Shown in pieces: positions 9,309-18,598 of a stretch of 64,000 bases of DNA (position 1 is the first letter of the stretch; each line of letters begins with the position of its first letter). Below the pieces are notes generated by a model. That model made no database searches and was not told the origin of the DNA. It was given only the letters and a program-made list of their open reading frames with translations. The position numbers were made by a program, and so were the translations under genes. Location: the NCBI RefSeq assembly GCF_003667345.1, contig NZ_RCWF01000006.1, positions 62,001 through 126,000 of the forward strand, given 5' to 3'. Origin of the DNA: Poseidonibacter antarcticus. Its GTDB lineage: Bacteria > Campylobacterota > Campylobacteria > Campylobacterales > Arcobacteraceae.

Positions 9309-9314
9309 TATAAT
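9309..9314 (+). promoter_or_regulatory. -10 element of the obg-proB-fmt transcript
   Basis: TATAAT preceded by TG lies just after the rpmA terminator and about 60 bases before obg. It is the obvious promoter for a new transcript starting with obg. Confidence 0.55.
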
Positions 9315-9374
9315 ATGGAAAATAAAAAGTTAATAGAGTATTGATTTTTTATTTTTCACAAAGGTGAGGTTAAA

Positions 9375-10466
9375 ATGTTTATAGATAATGCTAGATTCGT
9401 AGTTCATTCGGGAAAAGGTGGACAAGGTTGTTCATCATTCAGAAGAGAAAAGTTTGTTACAAAAGGTGGTCCTGATGGTGGGGATGGTGGAAAAGGTGGA
9501 GATGTTTACTTTTTAGTAGATTCTAATACTGATACATTATCAAACTATAAAGGGCGAAAATTATTTAAAGCTGATAACGGTAAAGCAGGTATGGGATCAA
9601 GAATGACTGGTAAATCTGCTGATGAGTTAGTTTTAGTTGTACCACCTGGGACACAAGTTATTGATGATGATTCAGGTGAAGTTTTACTTGATTTATTAGA
9701 AGAAGGTCAAAAAGTTAAAATTCTTGAAGGTGGGAAAGGTGGACTTGGAAATGTTCATTTTAAAAACTCAAGAAATCAAAGACCGACATATTTTCAACCA
9801 GGTCTTCCAGGACTTAGTAAAAATATTAGATTAGAATTAAAATTAATTGCAGATGTTGGACTTGTTGGTTATCCAAATGTTGGAAAATCAACATTAATTT
9901 CTACTACATCAAATGCAAATCCTGAAATTGCAAATTATGAATTTACAACTTTAACTCCTAAGTTAGGTGTTGTTGAAGTTGGAGATTATAATTCATTTGT
10001 AATGGCAGATATTCCAGGAATTATTGATGGAGCAGCTGATGGTAAAGGATTAGGATTAGAGTTTTTAAAACATATTGAAAGAACTAAAACTTTACTATTT
10101 ATGATTGATGTTGCAAATCATAGAACTATGCTTGATCAATATACTGTATTGAAACAAGAAGTTTCTAAATTTTCAAATGAATTAGCTGGAAGAAACTATG
10201 CAATTGCTTTAAGTAAAATTGATGGATATTATGGTGAAGATTTAGAAGGTGAAATTAAACAATTTATTACAGATATTGGACTTGAATGTTCAACATCAAA
10301 TGAGTTTGGTTTTGATAAAGAATATCCATATTATGCTCAAGATTTAACTTATTCAAGATTTGATAATAGTAAACCATTTTTTGTATTACCAATTTCTTCA
10401 GTAACAAGAAAAAATACAAAATCAATTACTTATGCACTTTATAATTTATTGGAACAAAACAAATGA
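9375..10466 (+). CDS. obg: Obg/CgtA ribosome-associated GTPase
   Basis: Obg is an essential GTPase in 50S subunit maturation. The 363-residue protein has the glycine-rich Obg domain (for example [13 protein letters not shown], 31-43, and [11 protein letters not shown] near 119-129), then the G domain with P-loop GYPNVGKS (165-172), the DIPG switch and a closing SSVT element. The C-terminal extension is short and lacks a long acidic tail. The ATG follows AAGGTGAGG. Its stop overlaps the proB start (ATGA). Confidence 0.97.
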   Translation: MFIDNARFVVHSGKGGQGCSSFRREKFVTKGGPDGGDGGKGGDVYFLVDSNTDTLSNYKGRKLFKADNGKAGMGSRMTGKSADELVLVVPPGTQVIDDDSGEVLLDLLEEGQKVKILEGGKGGLGNVHFKNSRNQRPTYFQPGLPGLSKNIRLELKLIADVGLVGYPNVGKSTLISTTSNANPEIANYEFTTLTPKLGVVEVGDYNSFVMADIPGIIDGAADGKGLGLEFLKHIERTKTLLFMIDVANHRTMLDQYTVLKQEVSKFSNELAGRNYAIALSKIDGYYGEDLEGEIKQFITDIGLECSTSNEFGFDKEYPYYAQDLTYSRFDNSKPFFVLPISSVTRKNTKSITYALYNLLEQNK

Positions 10467-11239
10467 AACGATTAGTTATAAAAGTTGGTAGTGCAGTATT
10501 AAGAGAAGGTACTGAATTAGCTATTGATAGACTAAATAACTTGGTTGATTTTATAGCTAAACTAAAAAAAGAGAAAAATTTTGAAGTGATTTTAGTATCT
10601 TCAGGCGCCGTAGCTTCTGGAAATACTAAGTTAAATTTAGATAGAACAAAAATTTTAAATAGACAAGCATTGGCTGCAATTGGTCAACCTTTGTTAATGA
10701 AATATTATAAAAAAAGATTTGCACAACATAATATTAATTGTGCTCAAATGCTTTTAGTTGCAGATGATTTTGATTCACGTAAAAGGTCAGCAAATGCAAA
10801 ATCTGTAATGGAAATATTATTAGAAAATAATGTTGTTCCTATTGTAAATGAAAATGATGTTATTGCAAATGAAGAGCTTTTATTTGGTGATAATGATCAA
10901 TTAGGTGCTCATGCAGCATATTTTTTTGATGCAGATATGCTAGCAATTTTAAGTGATGTTGATGGATTTTATGATTCAAATCCTCATGAAAATGAAAATG
11001 CCAAAATGATAAAAATCATAAATTCTATAGATGAAGAAGAACTTAAAGTAAAACATAATCCAAATTCAGAATTTGCAACAGGTGGAATTGTTACTAAATT
11101 AAAAGCTGCAAATTTTTTAATTAAAAGAAATAAAAAGATGTATTTATCATCTGGATTTGATTTGAAAAATGCTTATGATTATTTACTTTATGATAATCAT
11201 AATAGTGGAACTCTTTTTCAAGCTAAAACTTCAATTTAA
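10463..11239 (+). CDS. proB: Glutamate 5-kinase
   Basis: ProB phosphorylates glutamate in the first step of proline synthesis. The 258 residues contain only the amino-acid-kinase domain (start [14 protein letters not shown], then [26 protein letters not shown] and [10 protein letters not shown]). The C-terminal PUA domain of the E. coli enzyme is absent, as in other short Campylobacterota versions. It overlaps obg by four bases and is followed nine bases later by fmt, so all three are one transcript. Confidence 0.94.
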   Translation: MKRLVIKVGSAVLREGTELAIDRLNNLVDFIAKLKKEKNFEVILVSSGAVASGNTKLNLDRTKILNRQALAAIGQPLLMKYYKKRFAQHNINCAQMLLVADDFDSRKRSANAKSVMEILLENNVVPIVNENDVIANEELLFGDNDQLGAHAAYFFDADMLAILSDVDGFYDSNPHENENAKMIKIINSIDEEELKVKHNPNSEFATGGIVTKLKAANFLIKRNKKMYLSSGFDLKNAYDYLLYDNHNSGTLFQAKTSI

Positions 11240-11248
11240 GGAAAAATA

Positions 11249-12169
11249 ATGAGTAAAAAAATACTTTTTATGGGTACTCCAGATTATGCAACTAGAATAT
11301 TTCAAGAATTAATTAATAGTTCTTATGAAATTGTAGGACTTTTTACTCAACCTGACAAGCCAGTTGGAAGAAAACAAGTTTTAACAGCTCCTCATATTAA
11401 ACAATTTTGTATTGATAAAAATTTAGAATTTCCAATTTTTCAAGCAGAAAGATTAAGAGGAAATAATGAAGCTGTTTTACAAATAAAAGAGTTAAAACCA
11501 GATTTTATAATTGTTGCTGCTTATGGGCAAATATTACCAAAAGAGATTTTAGATATAGCTCCTTGTATAAATCTTCATGCTTCACTATTACCTAAATATA
11601 GAGGAGCATCTCCTATTCAAGAGTCACTTTTAAATGATGATTATTTTACAGGTGTTACTTCTATGTTTATGGAAGAGGGTTTAGATTCAGGTGATATTTT
11701 AGGCTTACAATATTTAAAAATCACTCCTACTATGGAAGTTGATGTTGCATTTGATAAATTATCAGATATTGCAGCTAAACTTACTATTACAACTTTAGAT
11801 AATTTTGAAAATATACAACCAAAAAAACAAGATGAAACTGAAGTTAGTTTTTGTAAAAAAATTAAGAAAGATGATGGTTTAGTTGATTTTTCATCAGCAA
11901 AAGCACTTTTTTTGAAATATAAAGCTTATTCTTATTGGCCTGGAGTTTTTCTAGCTTCTGGATTAAAATTAAAAAATATTGAATTTATTGAAAATGAATC
12001 TTCTAATATTGAAGGTTCAATTTTACAAATTGAAAAAGATTTTGTTTTAATTGGATGTACAAAAGGTAGTTTAAAAATAAAAACTTTACAAGCTCCATCT
12101 AAAAAAGCTTTGAATTCTTCTGATTATATTAGAGGTCAAAGATTAGAAAAAGACGATATTTTAAAATAA
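11249..12169 (+). CDS. fmt: Methionyl-tRNA formyltransferase
   Basis: Fmt formylates initiator Met-tRNA with 10-formyl-tetrahydrofolate. The 306-residue protein shows the N-terminal MGTPDYA, the catalytic region with Asn108, His110 (NLHASLLPKYRGASPI) and Asp146 (LDSGDI), and a C-terminal OB-like domain for tRNA. An AAGGAAAA ribosome site precedes the start. The stop lies within the terminator hairpin at 12153-12175, which ends the obg-proB-fmt unit. Confidence 0.96.
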   Translation: MSKKILFMGTPDYATRIFQELINSSYEIVGLFTQPDKPVGRKQVLTAPHIKQFCIDKNLEFPIFQAERLRGNNEAVLQIKELKPDFIIVAAYGQILPKEILDIAPCINLHASLLPKYRGASPIQESLLNDDYFTGVTSMFMEEGLDSGDILGLQYLKITPTMEVDVAFDKLSDIAAKLTITTLDNFENIQPKKQDETEVSFCKKIKKDDGLVDFSSAKALFLKYKAYSYWPGVFLASGLKLKNIEFIENESSNIEGSILQIEKDFVLIGCTKGSLKIKTLQAPSKKALNSSDYIRGQRLEKDDILK

Positions 12170-12180
12170 ATATCGTTTTT
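12153..12180 (+). terminator. Intrinsic terminator of fmt
   Basis: ACGATATTT (12153-12161) pairs with AAATATCGT (12168... to 12175 region, allowing for a 6-base loop) and is followed by five T. It overlaps the fmt stop codon. The AEC gene converges on it from the other strand. Confidence 0.7.
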
Positions 12181-12186
12181 CATCTT

Positions 12187-13080
12187 TTATCCTAAATAAC
12201 TTGTATATGCAGTTATTGTTAAAAGACTTGCTAATACTCCTAATACAAGAGAATTTATAGCAACATTCTCATCTAATCCACCTTTTATAGCTAAAACAGT
12301 TGCCATAGTCATAGGTGGCATTGCAACTTCAATAATTGTAACTTTTACCCAAGTTTGATCTATTCCATAGAAAAGCTGAAATCCAATAAGTACAATAATT
12401 GGAACAATTACCATTTTTAATATCATTGCCATTGAAACAATATGAAATTTTACAAAAATATGTTTAAGTTCAAGTTTCATACCAATTGCAATCATAGCAA
12501 TAGGAACAAGTGTTGCTCCTAAAGTTTGACTTGTTAAAATTAAAAAATTTGGTACTTCAAAATTCTTAGCTATTATTGTTATAAAAAACATAAGTGATGG
12601 CGGAAATAGTAAAACACTTTTAAATATTGATTTAGTATCATTTTTTCTTCCACTTCCCCAAGTAATAATAAACATACCAACTGAAACTAGTAATAAAAAT
12701 GAACCAAATAAATCATAAATAAGACCATATACAATATAATCTTGTCCATAAAAAGCATCAATATATGAAAAACCAATAAAAGAGGTATTCCCAAAAGTGG
12801 ACATAATCATAAAAGTTGCTAACAATAATTTATTTAGCTTCATTAATCTACCAATAAAATAAGAAAGTGCTAAATTGAATAAAATAAAACATATAAACAT
12901 TAAAATTAATCCAAATATTTTTTCATCTAATGTTAATGGATAAATTTTTGAGAATACAATAGCAGGAAGAGAAAAATATATTATAAACTCAATTAATTGT
13001 TTTGAATTATCGTGAAAAACTAGTTTAAATAAATAACCTAGAAGAAGATATATTGCAATTGGTAAAACTGGATCTAACAT
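12187..13080 (-). CDS. AEC-family (auxin efflux carrier-like) permease
   Basis: A 297-residue integral membrane protein with about ten hydrophobic segments in two halves, starting MLDPVLPIAIYLLLGYLFK. The layout and the conserved middle and end (for example GATLVPIAMIAIGMKLELK and AMPPMTMATVLAIKGG) fit the AEC transporter family, some of which export malate or other organic acids. The substrate cannot be read. It is the only minus-strand gene in the conserved plus-strand block from rplU to mtnN, sitting between fmt and birA, which are adjacent in Campylobacter as I recall; it therefore looks like an insertion. Confidence 0.8.
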   Translation of the reverse strand: MLDPVLPIAIYLLLGYLFKLVFHDNSKQLIEFIIYFSLPAIVFSKIYPLTLDEKIFGLILMFICFILFNLALSYFIGRLMKLNKLLLATFMIMSTFGNTSFIGFSYIDAFYGQDYIVYGLIYDLFGSFLLLVSVGMFIITWGSGRKNDTKSIFKSVLLFPPSLMFFITIIAKNFEVPNFLILTSQTLGATLVPIAMIAIGMKLELKHIFVKFHIVSMAMILKMVIVPIIVLIGFQLFYGIDQTWVKVTIIEVAMPPMTMATVLAIKGGLDENVAINSLVLGVLASLLTITAYTSYLG

Positions 13081-13129
13081 AATAGCCTTTTTGTAATTAT
13101 ATTTAATATTATCTTGTAAAGTTATTATG

Positions 13130-13135
13130 TATACT
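13130..13135 (+). promoter_or_regulatory. -10 element of birA (possibly leaderless)
   Basis: TATACT ends six bases before the preferred birA ATG at 13142. No ribosome-binding sequence lies between, so a transcript from this element would begin at or next to the start codon. Confidence 0.4.
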
Positions 13136-13141
13136 TTTACA

Positions 13142-13777
13142 ATGAGAATAATTAAATTAAATGAAATTGATTCAACACATAGATATTTGAAAGATTATAT
13201 AAAAAATAATTCTTTTTCACAAACACTTTGTATACAAACAGATAATCAAACTAATGGAATAGGAAGTCGAGGAAATTCTTGGCAGGGAACAAAAGGTAAT
13301 TTATTTTTTTCTTTTGTTATATCTAAAAATGATTTACCAAATGATTTACCAATTCAAAGTGCATCAATATATTTTTCTTATCTATTAAAACAAGTTTTAA
13401 AAGAAAATAAATCAAATGTATGGTTAAAATGGCCAAATGATTTTTATATTAATGATAAGAAAATTGGTGGAACAATTACAACAATTTCTAATGATTTAAT
13501 TTATTGTGGAATTGGATTAAATTTAATATCTGTAAGTGAAGATTTTGGTAAGTTAGATATAAATATAAATTCAAATAAAATTTTAGAATTATACTTCGAT
13601 AAATTAGAAAGAAAATATTCATGGAAGCAAGTTTTTAGCGATTTTAAGATAGAATTCGAAAACAGTAAAAAGTACCAAGCTAGCATTGATAATCAAAAAG
13701 TTTCATTAGAAAATGCGATATTAAATGAAGATGGGTCAATAGAAGTCAACAATAAAAAGGTATTCAGTTTAAGATGA
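13142..13777 (+). CDS. birA: Biotin--[acetyl-CoA-carboxylase] ligase
   Basis: BirA attaches biotin to the AccB carrier protein. The protein has the catalytic domain motifs STHRYLKD, QTDNQTNGIGSRGNSW (the biotin/AMP GRGRxGR-type loop, here degenerate) and VWLKWPNDFYINDKKIGG. There is no N-terminal DNA-binding domain, so it is not a bio-operon repressor. A frame-compatible ATG at 13127 would add MYTFT, but I prefer 13142 (MRIIKLNEIDSTH), because the N-terminus then matches the family and a TATACT -10 overlaps the upstream start. Its stop overlaps the parA start (ATGA). Confidence 0.9.
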   Translation: MRIIKLNEIDSTHRYLKDYIKNNSFSQTLCIQTDNQTNGIGSRGNSWQGTKGNLFFSFVISKNDLPNDLPIQSASIYFSYLLKQVLKENKSNVWLKWPNDFYINDKKIGGTITTISNDLIYCGIGLNLISVSEDFGKLDININSNKILELYFDKLERKYSWKQVFSDFKIEFENSKKYQASIDNQKVSLENAILNEDGSIEVNNKKVFSLR

Positions 13778-14550
13778 CAGAAATTATAGCAATAGCTAAT
13801 CAAAAAGGTGGAGTAGGTAAAACTACTACTGCTGTTAATTTAAGTGCTGCACTAGCGTTAGAAGGTAAGAGGGTATTACTAATTGATGCTGATCCTCAAG
13901 CTAATGCAACAACATCTCTAGGTTTCCATAGGGATACTTATGAGTACAATATTTATCATGTAATGTTAGGAACTAAAGAGTTAAATGAAATTATTCTAGA
14001 TTCAGAAATTGAAAACTTAAAAGTTGCACCATCGAATATTGGACTAGTAGGAATTGAAAAAGAGTTTTATAAAAATACAAAAGAGAGAGAATTAGTCCTA
14101 AAAAGGAAAATCGATCCAATTAAAAAAGATTTTGATTATATTATTATTGATTCACCTCCTGCTCTTGGACCAATTACAATTAATACATTAAGTGCTTCAA
14201 ATTCTGTACTTATTCCAATCCAATGTGAGTTTTTTGCATTAGAAGGTTTAGCACAATTATTAAGTACTATTAAATTGGTAAAACAAACAATAAATAAAAC
14301 TTTACAAATAAGAGGTTTCCTTCCTACAATGTATTCTTCACAGAATAATTTATCAAAACAAGTGTTCGCAGATTTAGCACAGCATTTTGAAAATAAATTA
14401 TTTAAAATAGATGAAAGTTCATATGTAGTAATTCCCCGAAATGTTAAACTTGCAGAAAGTCCAAGTTTTGGGAAACCAATTATGTTATATGATGCAAGTG
14501 CAAGTGGTACTAAGGCGTATATAAATCTTGCTCGTGCAATTACTGCATAG
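13774..14550 (+). CDS. parA: Chromosome-partitioning ATPase ParA (Soj)
   Basis: ParA is a Walker-type ATPase that binds the nucleoid and moves ParB-parS complexes. The 258-residue protein has the deviant Walker A motif KGGVGKTT (11-18), the A' region LLIDADPQANATTS, and Walker B in YIIIDSPPALG. The lack of an N-terminal helix-turn-helix extension marks it as the chromosomal type. It overlaps birA by four bases and is 39 bases upstream of parB. Confidence 0.96.
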   Translation: MTEIIAIANQKGGVGKTTTAVNLSAALALEGKRVLLIDADPQANATTSLGFHRDTYEYNIYHVMLGTKELNEIILDSEIENLKVAPSNIGLVGIEKEFYKNTKERELVLKRKIDPIKKDFDYIIIDSPPALGPITINTLSASNSVLIPIQCEFFALEGLAQLLSTIKLVKQTINKTLQIRGFLPTMYSSQNNLSKQVFADLAQHFENKLFKIDESSYVVIPRNVKLAESPSFGKPIMLYDASASGTKAYINLARAITA

Positions 14551-14589
14551 TTTATAAAATTAAAATTAATATTACAACTAGGAAAACTC

Positions 14590-15447
14590 ATGGCATTAGG
14601 TAGAGGATTAGGAGAGTTATTAGGTGAAGTAGAATCAGCTTATGGAAATAATAATAAATATGATTATACTTCAAAAGTAATAGATTTAGATGTGTCTTTA
14701 ATACAAGCTAACCCAAATCAACCCCGAAAAATATTTGATGAAGAAAAACTAGAAGAATTAAGTTCTTCTATTCTTGAACATGGTTTATTACAACCAATTA
14801 CAGTAATTCCAAATGATGATGATACTTTTACTTTAGTTTCAGGGGAAAGAAGATTAAGAGCTCATAAATTAGCAAATCTAGAAACTGTAAAATCTATTGT
14901 TTTAGATATTGATACTTTTAAATTAAGAGAATATGCATTAATTGAAAATATTCAAAGAGATGATTTAAATATTGTTGAATTAGCATATTCATATGCTCAG
15001 TTAATAAATGAACATAATATTACACATGAAGAATTATCAAAAAAAGTTTTTAAAAGCAGAACCTCAATAACAAACACTTTAAGATTGTTACAATTAGACT
15101 CATACGTACAGCAGTTTCTTGCAAATAATAAGATTACTGCAGGGCATGCTAAAATTATGTTAGGTTTAAGCTCAAATGAACAGAAAATGGTATGTGATTC
15201 TATAATTGGACAGAAGTTGTCAGTTAGAGAGACAGAGAAGCTTGTAAAAGAGTTAAAAGAAAAGAATAACCCTAAAGTTAAGAAAAGCAATAAAAAGGCT
15301 AATTTTGATTTTAAACCATTAAGTAATGTATTATCAAAACTTCAATCAAATAACCTAAAAGTCAAGGCTGAGAAGAATTATTTTAAAATAGAAATAAATT
15401 CACAAGATGATATTGAAAAGATTTCGTCTTACTTTAAGTTACAATAG
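14590..15447 (+). CDS. parB: Chromosome-partitioning protein ParB (Spo0J)
   Basis: ParB binds parS sites and loads onto DNA as a CTP-dependent clamp. The 285-residue sequence has the basic start LGRGLGELLG, the ParB/Srx CTPase domain with NPNQPRKIFDEEKLEEL and SGERRLRAHKLA, the GxxRR-type box, and the helix-turn-helix centre (ELSKKVFKSRTSITNTLRLLQL). It ends in a lysine-rich linker and dimerisation domain. I could not find a 16-bp parS palindrome in the window. Confidence 0.96.
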   Translation: MALGRGLGELLGEVESAYGNNNKYDYTSKVIDLDVSLIQANPNQPRKIFDEEKLEELSSSILEHGLLQPITVIPNDDDTFTLVSGERRLRAHKLANLETVKSIVLDIDTFKLREYALIENIQRDDLNIVELAYSYAQLINEHNITHEELSKKVFKSRTSITNTLRLLQLDSYVQQFLANNKITAGHAKIMLGLSSNEQKMVCDSIIGQKLSVRETEKLVKELKEKNNPKVKKSNKKANFDFKPLSNVLSKLQSNNLKVKAEKNYFKIEINSQDDIEKISSYFKLQ

Positions 15448-15511
15448 TAACAAAATCTAAAAATTTATAATCTAATTTTTTCCTTTAATAAAATTTTATA
15501 GTTAACTTTGC

Positions 15512-15540
15512 TAAAATATATAAGTTTTAGTTAAACTAAA
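15512..15540 (+). promoter_or_regulatory. Promoter of the atp operon with a 15-bp palindrome at the predicted start
   Basis: TAAAAT (15512-15517) is a plausible -10, with transcription starting near 15524. Just downstream, TTTAGTT-A-AACTAAA (15526-15540) is a perfect 7-1-7 palindrome. It could be an operator or a short leader hairpin. The gap between parB and atpF' has no other feature. Confidence 0.4.
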
Positions 15541-15563
15541 CTGTAAAAAATATGGAGGAATGA

Positions 15564-15986
15564 ATGTTAGACATAAGTCCTGTATTATTGCTTAGCTCTG
15601 GTGTGATCTTTCTTTTAGTTCTTGCTAGACTGAACAGCTGTCTATTCAAACCATTACTTAAGCATATGGATGAAAGAGCAGCTTCTATTTCTCAAGATTT
15701 AGAAGATGCAAAATCAAACGGTGCTAATGTTGATGGAATGATTGCCGAAGCAAACAATGTGATTGCTCAAGCAAAAAAAGAAGCAGCTATTATTAGAGAA
15801 CAAGCATATAAGGAAGCCAAAGAGAGTGCTGATGCAAAACTTGCAAGTGCTAAATCTGATTTAGAAGCAAAATCTTCGGAATTTGCTAAAAACTTACAAG
15901 ATGAAACTAAAGCTCTAAGAGATTCTTTAGTATCTACTATGCCTCAATTTAATGAGAGCCTAAAAGCTAAGCTTAGCTCAATTTAA
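15564..15986 (+). CDS. atpF': ATP synthase subunit b' (AtpF')
   Basis: The second b-type stator subunit, as in Campylobacterota and photosynthetic bacteria. The 140 residues have one N-terminal membrane helix (about 5-25) and then a long, charged, heptad-like coiled coil rich in Ala, Glu and Lys. It precedes atpF by 14 bases. The tandem b'/b arrangement implies a heterodimeric peripheral stalk. AGGAATGA provides the ribosome site. Confidence 0.9.
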   Translation: MLDISPVLLLSSGVIFLLVLARLNSCLFKPLLKHMDERAASISQDLEDAKSNGANVDGMIAEANNVIAQAKKEAAIIREQAYKEAKESADAKLASAKSDLEAKSSEFAKNLQDETKALRDSLVSTMPQFNESLKAKLSSI

Positions 15987-16000
15987 AGGGAAATGGAAAT

Positions 16001-16516
16001 ATGAAAAGAATTTTATTACTTGGATTCGCTTTAGCCCCTCTTGCATTATTTGCAAGTAGCGAAGGTGCGGTTGAAACAGATATTGTTCAAAGAACCGTTA
16101 ACTTTATAATATTTGCTGGAATTTTATGGTATTTACTTGCCGATAAAATTAAAGCATATTTTGCTGAAAGATCTTTATCTATTCAAGCAGAACTTGATAA
16201 AGTACAAGATACTTTAAAAGCTTCTGAAGATAAAGTAAATGAAGCTAAAAAACAATTAGAAGATGCGAATAAAATTGCAGCAGAAATTGTTGAAAATGCA
16301 AAAAAAGATATAGATTCTGTTAAAGAAAAAGTATCTGTAGCTGTTAATGCTGATATTGTTAATCTAGAAAAAAATTTAGAAGAGATGATAAAAGTTGAAA
16401 CGTCAAAAGCTAAGAAAGAAGTTGTTAGAGAAGTTCTTGAAGAGTTATTAAAATCTGATAATATCAAATTATCTCAAGATGAGTTAGTTAATATTGTTTT
16501 AAAAAAGGTAGCTTAA
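16001..16516 (+). CDS. atpF: ATP synthase subunit b (AtpF)
   Basis: Stator b subunit linking the membrane a-subunit to delta. The 171 residues begin with a signal-peptide-like segment (MKRILLLGFALAPLALFA), followed by a membrane helix (about 29-47, TVNFIIFAGILWYLLADKI) and a long coiled coil. The extra N-terminal hydrophobic segment is unlike E. coli b but usual in this phylum. It lies two bases from atpH. Confidence 0.93.
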   Translation: MKRILLLGFALAPLALFASSEGAVETDIVQRTVNFIIFAGILWYLLADKIKAYFAERSLSIQAELDKVQDTLKASEDKVNEAKKQLEDANKIAAEIVENAKKDIDSVKEKVSVAVNADIVNLEKNLEEMIKVETSKAKKEVVREVLEELLKSDNIKLSQDELVNIVLKKVA

Positions 16517-16517
16517 T

Positions 16518-17048
16518 ATGAATGATTTAGTAGCAAAAAAATATGTTAAAGCTTTAGTTGATGGAAGAGAAGCTAAAAATATTACTTTAATTAGTAATAA
16601 TTTAAATAGTATTTCTACAGCATTTTCTAATGCAAAATTTAATTCGATTATGTCTTCTCCTGAAGTAAAAGATAGTAAAAAAGTTGAATTAGTTCTTTCT
16701 CTTGTAGGAAAAGCTGATAAAACTTTAACAAATTTTGTTAAATTACTTGGTGAAAAAAGAAGATTAGAATTATTACCATTTATTGCAGATGAACTTAATG
16801 TTCAAATAGCAAAAATGAATAATACTTATGTTGGTGTTGTTTATACAAATAAAGAACTTAGTTCTGATTATGTATCTTCAATTGAAAACCAATTTAGTAA
16901 AAAATTTGATGTTAAATTATCATTATCTCAAGATGTTTGTGATTATGATGGTATTAAAGTAGATATTGATGGATTAGGTGTTGAAATTTCTTTCTCGAAA
17001 GAGAGATTAAAATCACAAATGATTGATCATATTTTAAAAGCAGTTTAG
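16518..17048 (+). CDS. atpH: ATP synthase subunit delta
   Basis: Delta connects the top of the F1 head to the b stalk. The 176-residue protein has the all-helical N-terminal domain (VAKKYVKALVDGREAKN start) and a C-terminal segment with the family pattern GIKVDIDGLGVEISFS. It lies between atpF and atpA in canonical order. Confidence 0.94.
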   Translation: MNDLVAKKYVKALVDGREAKNITLISNNLNSISTAFSNAKFNSIMSSPEVKDSKKVELVLSLVGKADKTLTNFVKLLGEKRRLELLPFIADELNVQIAKMNNTYVGVVYTNKELSSDYVSSIENQFSKKFDVKLSLSQDVCDYDGIKVDIDGLGVEISFSKERLKSQMIDHILKAV

Positions 17049-17070
17049 AACTTAACAAAGGAGAAATTGA

Positions 17071-18588
17071 ATGGGTACAAAAATTCAAGCTGATGAAATC
17101 AGTTCGATCATAAAAGAAAGAATTGATAACTTTGAATTAAACGTAGATGTAAATGAAACTGGTAAAATCATCTCTTATGCAGATGGTGTTGCACAAATTT
17201 ATGGTCTAAAAAATGTTATGGCTGGTGAGATTGTTGAGTTTGAAAATGGAGACAAAGGTCTTACATTAAACTTAGAAGAATCTTCAGTTGGTGTTGTTGT
17301 TCTTGGTAGAGGTAATGGTTTAAGAGAAGGAAGTTCTTGTAAAAGACTTGGTTCTTTATTATCTACTCCTGTAGGTGCAGCAATGGCTGGTAGAGTTGTT
17401 AATGCAATTGGTGAACCAATTGATGGAAAAGGTGCAATTGAATCAACTGAAGATAGATTAGTTGAAGAAAAAGCTCCTGGAATTATGGCTAGAAAATCAG
17501 TTCATGAACCATTACAAACTGGTATTAAAGCAATTGATGCACTTGTTCCAATTGGAAGAGGTCAAAGAGAGCTTATTATTGGTGATAGACAAACTGGTAA
17601 AACTACAGTTGCTATTGATACTATTCTTAACCAAAAAGGTGAGAATGTTCAATGTATCTATGTTGCAATTGGTCAAAAAGCATCAACTGTTGCATCTGTT
17701 GTAAGAACATTAGAAGAAGCTGGAGCAATGGAATATACTACTATTGTAAACGCTGGAGCTGCTGATTCTGCTGCATTACAATTTTTAGCACCATATACAG
17801 GTGTTACTATTGGTGAATTCTTCAGAGATAATGGTCAACATGCATTAATCGTTTATGATGACTTAACTAAACATGCCGTAGCTTATAGAGAAATGTCTTT
17901 ATTATTACGAAGACCTCCAGGTCGAGAAGCATTCCCAGGGGATGTATTTTACCTTCACTCAAGATTACTTGAAAGAGCTGCTAAAATGTCAGATGAAAAT
18001 GGTGCTGGTTCTATGACTGCATTACCAATCATTGAAACACAAGCAGGGGATGTTGCAGCATATATTCCAACAAATGTAATTTCTATTACAGATGGTCAAA
18101 TTTTCTTAGAAACTAACCTATTTAACTCAGGGATTAGACCTGCAATTAATGTAGGTTTATCAGTTTCAAGAGTTGGTGGAGCTGCACAAATTAAAGCTAC
18201 TAAGCAAGTTGCTGGTACTTTAAAATTATCTTTAGCACAATTTAGAGAATTAGAAGCATTTGCACAATTTGCATCAGATCTTGATGAAGCTACAAGAAAA
18301 GAACTTGAACTTGGTCAAAGAATGGTTGAAGTACTTAAACAAGGTGTAAGTTCACCTTTAGTAATTCAAAAACAAATTGTAATTCTTTACGCTGGTGTAA
18401 AAGGTTACTTAAATGATGTTGCTGTTGGTGACGTTGTTAGATTTGAAGCTGAATTACATGCATTCTTTGAACAAAAATATACTAATATTTTAGATGCAAT
18501 TAAAGCTAAGAAAAAGCTTGATGATGAAACTGAAGCAGAATTAAAAGCTGCATTAGAAGAGTTTAAAACTATTTTTAGTGCAAACTAA
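17071..18588 (+). CDS. atpA: ATP synthase subunit alpha
   Basis: Non-catalytic nucleotide-binding F1 subunit. The 505 residues include the P-loop GDRQTGKT (171-178), the Arg-finger region ([11 protein letters not shown]-like, here [13 protein letters not shown]), and the conserved [29 protein letters not shown] precedes the start. Very strongly conserved, and in canonical order. Confidence 0.99.
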   Translation: MGTKIQADEISSIIKERIDNFELNVDVNETGKIISYADGVAQIYGLKNVMAGEIVEFENGDKGLTLNLEESSVGVVVLGRGNGLREGSSCKRLGSLLSTPVGAAMAGRVVNAIGEPIDGKGAIESTEDRLVEEKAPGIMARKSVHEPLQTGIKAIDALVPIGRGQRELIIGDRQTGKTTVAIDTILNQKGENVQCIYVAIGQKASTVASVVRTLEEAGAMEYTTIVNAGAADSAALQFLAPYTGVTIGEFFRDNGQHALIVYDDLTKHAVAYREMSLLLRRPPGREAFPGDVFYLHSRLLERAAKMSDENGAGSMTALPIIETQAGDVAAYIPTNVISITDGQIFLETNLFNSGIRPAINVGLSVSRVGGAAQIKATKQVAGTLKLSLAQFRELEAFAQFASDLDEATRKELELGQRMVEVLKQGVSSPLVIQKQIVILYAGVKGYLNDVAVGDVVRFEAELHAFFEQKYTNILDAIKAKKKLDDETEAELKAALEEFKTIFSAN

Positions 18589-18598
18589 GGATTAGTTC

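Noticed and set aside
14136-14591. 151-residue frame on the minus strand inside parA
   Set aside because: It lies wholly antisense to the well-supported parA gene, has no family motif and no ribosome site; it is a shadow of biased codon use.
13774-15447. parS site near parAB
   Set aside because: I looked for a TGTTTCACGTGAAACA-like 16-mer around parA and parB and elsewhere and saw none.
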